From: Larix sibirica
Lineage: Eukaryota > Streptophyta > Pinopsida > Pinales > Pinaceae
NCBI GenBank assembly: GCA_004151065.3
Contig: NWUY0300069565.1
Location: 11,004 to 22,561, forward strand
Length of the DNA: 11,558 nt
Reading direction: 5' to 3'
Shown here: piece by piece, positions 8,311 through 11,558 of the stretch
Layout: each line of letters opens with the position of its first letter
Position numbering within the stretch: the stretch's first letter is position 1
The notes under the pieces: model-generated
The model's database searches: none
Told to the model about the DNA's origin: nothing
Seen by the model: the letters and a program-made list of their open reading frames with translations, nothing else
Position numbers and translations under genes: made by a program

Positions 8311-11300
8311 ACAACAAAAATACTATGATGGAAGAGGTTTTATCCAACCCTTCTTTGAGATCCAACTCGACGTGATTGTGAACATCAAAAATGGTTATCC
8401 ATTCCTTCTAATGTATCCTCCATGATGTTAATTCTATGCCCGAGAGAGGATCGACCAACCCTTACCAAGATGATAATACAATGTTAGATAAAGGTTTGTT
8501 CAACACTTCCTTATGACGGGTTGGTTGATTCTTCCCATGGATCCCAACAATGTGAATAATATGTTTCAAAAAGGATCAACCAAACCTTCATTGGGATCCT
8601 ATTCAAAGTCAACACAATGCTCAACAAAGAGTTAGATGATCCTTCCCATGTCTCTCCCTTGACGAGAGTACTATTCCTGAGAAAGGGTCATCCAACCATT
8701 GTTGGTGATCCACAATGATAAAAATACTATGGATATTGGTGTTATAAAAATCTACATTCATTTAACTTATGCTAAAAATATTACTTTTGAAGGCTCGACC
8801 AAACCTTAAACAAGATAACTTGATACATGAATAGAATCATTAACGAAGGGTTTGTTGACACTTCTCAGTGGTCCCTCCAGGAGAGAATACCAAGCAAGAG
8901 GAATGATCTATCAAAATTTGAAATGCATCCCCCATATAAGATGGATATTGTTGAGGAAAAGTAAACCAACCCTTCTCCATTCTACACCTCCATGAGAATT
9001 CTATGCAAGTACAAGGTTCAACCTATAACTCATAGGGGTACCTCTTTCATGAAAAATATGCTCCAATAAGGGTTTGTGAACTCCTTAATAGATTAAATGC
9101 AATTGGAAAACCATCTTTGATAATGGTAGAATAAACCTTCAACATGGTCATCCTGCATGACAATAACAATTATGAAAAAGGGCAGGCCAATGCTTTCCTT
9201 TGGTCACTTTTATGTGATATTGTTTCTAGTGGATAAGTTTTCCAAATGTTACACTTGAGTACACTGGATGGGAATAACATCATTTGAAAATGGCCGAACA
9301 ACCCTTCTTGATGTTTCCCCTCAATGGGAATATCATTCTTGAAAAAGGGTTGATAGACCCTTCCAATAGATACCACATATGAAAATACTATAACTAAGGA
9401 AGGTTTTGTCGATGCTTTTCTATTCTCATAACCTTGAGAATTCAAAGTTAGATGAAGTGTTGGAAAACCATTCCTTAGTGGCTTAATTAAGAGAAAAATA
9501 TGCTTGATCAAGGTTCATTAACCAACCCTTTCACTAGATAAACTATCACATGAATACTATCTTTGAGGATGGGTTAACCAATCCTTCTCCATGGTCCTAC
9601 TACATGAGAATACCATTTAAAGGGAAGGTTCATCCAAATATTTTCCTGTATACTATTTTTGAGGAAGGGTCAAGCATCCTTTTCATGGGGAATGTATTCT
9701 AAAGAAGGATGGACTAATCATTTCACCATCTCGTTTTGAGAATAATACTATTATAGAAGAGGAAATTGCTAGCAGACCCATCTAATCGACACACCTCAAT
9801 GCAAATACCATGAATAGAGAAGGGTTGGTTGACCCTTCAATTGGAAACCCCTCAATGGGAATGCCATCCTTTGGAAATTGGTGTCTCACATTTTCTAGTG
9901 GATACCTCAATACATTGACATAATCATTGAGGAAGTGTTGGATGACTCTTCTCCATAGTATCCCTTGGTGAGAACACTACATTGGAATAGACTTCCACCA
10001 CCTCACCTTTTGAGTAGAATATAGTTCTAGAGGAGAATGTCTCGAGAAAACTAAGTACTGGATATCGAGGGAAGGATTGATCGACACTTCCAGTGAATAC
10101 CCATCGAGACAGGTCAATTGACATTTCAACAATATAACTCAATACATTGTTAGCATTACCAAGGAGGTGTGGGCCGATCCTTTCTAGTGGCATCCCTGAT
10201 TGAGAAGGGTATGCCACAAGAATTATGGGGTGACATTTTTGTGGGTTTACTTTAGGATAATACAATTTTGAAGGATGAAGCATTGAGAGACACATTTAGT
10301 GGAAATAAAGGTAAGGATTGACTGACAGTTATATTAAAAAACAATAAAGGAAAATAACATTATTAGTGAAAATCCAGGTGATGTTTCCTATAGATAATTA
10401 GGGACATGGACACCATCATCGAGGAAGTGTCGACCTACCCTTTCCTTTTTCCTCTCTAAGATAGAAATATAGGTTGGTGTAAGTGTCATTCATCACTTCC
10501 ATGGACCCCCTTCAAGGAGAATACAATTATGGAGGAAGAAGTGTCAAGTGAGCCATCTACTAGATACCATGGGAAGGATTGGTCAACCTTTCACCTAGAT
10601 ACACCTCTAAAAGAATAAAATAATTCGATAAGGGTTAACTCACCTTTCCAGAAGATATTGGATTACCTCCATGAGAACACTATGCTCATGTAAATATATG
10701 TCAACCCTTCAACAAGAATTCTATGATGGAGAAAGGAAAGGCCAACACTTAAGTGCGCACTCTGTTTAGGATAATAACATTACAAAGTATAAAGGGTCAT
10801 CCAATCCATACAATGGAAAACTCTCCATGCAAATATGATTATTAGGGAGTGGTCACTCAACGTTTAAGCTGGATAGATTGAGAGGTTGACACCAAAATTG
10901 AGAAATTTTCATTTGACCCTCATCAGTTGTCTCCATCCAATGTGCTAACATGGTGCTCAATAAAGTGTCATCTAAGGGATCTTGGAAAATTCTACAATGG
11001 TCAAAGTATTGGCAAAACCTTCTGCAGAACCTTTGAGAAAAACAAAATTCTAAAGGATGAAGTGTCGAGCAAGCCATATAGTGGATACTAAGAGAAGGAT
11101 AGAATGAAAATTCCATTGAAATCCACTCATCAAATATATCATAATTCTGGAAAATTATGTCAACCTTCCCATTGGATACCCCAAGATGGTAACAACATCA
11201 TTGATAAAGTGTCATCTGACCCTTATCGATAGTCCATATTCAAGAGACCAAAAAATTATAGGAAGTGTTAATTTACACCTCTACATAAATTCTATGATGG

Positions 11301-11558
11301 AGGAAGGATCATCTGCCTCTTCATCCAACCCTCATTTGATCAGAATACTATTTTAGAGGACAAGATTTTGGAATTCAAATATATTGAATACCAAGAGAAG
11401 GACCAAAAAACCCTTCCATTGTGTAATACTCAACATAAATACCATCCTTTGGAAAAAGTAGGATGACCTTTCCACTAGATACATCGAGACATTGACTTCA
11501 TCATTGATAAAGTATCACCCGATCCTTCTGTTGGCTTACATAACTGTCTTGAGGTTTT
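8311..11558 (+). repeat. Long degenerate minisatellite, basic unit ~55 bp, hairpin-bearing
   Basis: Units follow the pattern GAATACTAT, a TTGAGGAAGGGT core, a ACCAACCCTTCTCC-like arm, then TGGATACCTC and CATGA leading into the next GAATAC. Between about 9345 and 9985 the AAGGGT-type cores recur mostly at 54-59 base spacing, with some short units of ~40. At this period the array holds nearly 60 units and runs off the window end. Many units contain a dyad: GAAGGGT / ACCCTTC at 9819-9838, AAGGGT / ACCCTT at 9345-9362, and a 20-base near-palindrome centred on GGTTAACC at 9566-9585. The ~55-base period shifts frame between units, and the reverse frames at 9170-9511, 9924-10295 and 10853-11116 show no domains, so I read the array as non-coding. 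Confidence 0.82.
9744..11558 (+). repeat. Higher-order repeat (~265 bp, about five basic units) in the minisatellite
   Basis: A distinctive subunit variant, AATACAATTnTGGAGGA then GAAGTGTCGAG, recurs near 9744, 10018, 10259, 10520, 10773, 11044 and 11344 (spacings 274, 241, 261, 253, 271, 300); the 10773 copy is weak. A second variant, ACATTGACATCATCATTGA then GGAAGTGT, recurs near 9912, 10144, 10404, 10939, 11183 and 11489, at a steady offset of about 130-170 bases from the first, with one position near 10668 unclear. Two independent markers keeping the same spacing indicate that blocks of about five basic units were amplified together. I could not establish the same organisation before about 9.7 kb. 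Confidence 0.65.

Noticed and set aside
9170-11116. Reverse-strand open frames of 87-123 codons at 9170-9511, 9924-10295 and 10853-11116
   Set aside because: They lie in the degenerate ~55 bp repeat, whose length shifts the frame from unit to unit. The translations show no domain or protein repeat, so they look like chance openings.
8311-11558. Possible CRISPR-like array because of regularly spaced palindromic units
   Set aside because: Units are contiguous and degenerate, without constant repeats separated by unique spacers. The context is plant-type LTR retrotransposon DNA with no cas genes.

Overview
This window looks like repeat-dominated, AT-rich plant nuclear DNA. The main support is a plant-style LTR retrotransposon whose primer-binding site complements initiator-methionine tRNA, followed by several nested families of decayed tandem repeats. 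A large-genome seed plant is a reasonable guess, but nothing here fixes the species. I found no intact protein-coding gene, tRNA, rRNA or CRISPR array. The open reading frames present are short (at most about 120 codons), lack recognisable domains, and lie in repeats or decayed transposon sequence. One ambiguous base (n) at 4318 shows this is draft sequence.

Layout. Positions 1-168 are the 3' end of a 5' LTR. They are followed by a primer-binding site (171-186), a 2.8 kb interior without coding capacity, a relic resembling the end of a Ty3/gypsy pol gene, a polypurine tract (2949-2961) and a complete 1,764 bp 3' LTR (2962-4725). The 3' LTR carries U3 subrepeats, a perfect hairpin, a TATA-like box and an internal ~140 bp duplication. 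The two LTR ends are about 83-84% identical by hand alignment, so the insertion is old. The whole is best read as a non-autonomous or decayed Ty3/gypsy-type element.

From 4726 the flank is AT-rich and carries a recurring box (core CACCATCTTGAAC, usually preceded by TTTTATATAAAAAT). It appears as an inverted pair at 5109-5233, as a diverged copy near 5901, and as the start of each unit of a ~0.27-0.4 kb tandem array at 6361-7640. The retrotransposon seems to have inserted into such a box. A ~93 bp tandem repeat follows at 7771-8068.

From about 8311 to the window end lies a long, degenerate minisatellite. Its basic unit is ~55 bp, and many units contain a small dyad of the form AAGGGT-n6-ACCCTT. 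From about 9744 the units are organised into a higher-order repeat of ~265 bp. These elements do not form a gene pathway; the window reads as layered repeat growth, transposon insertion and decay.
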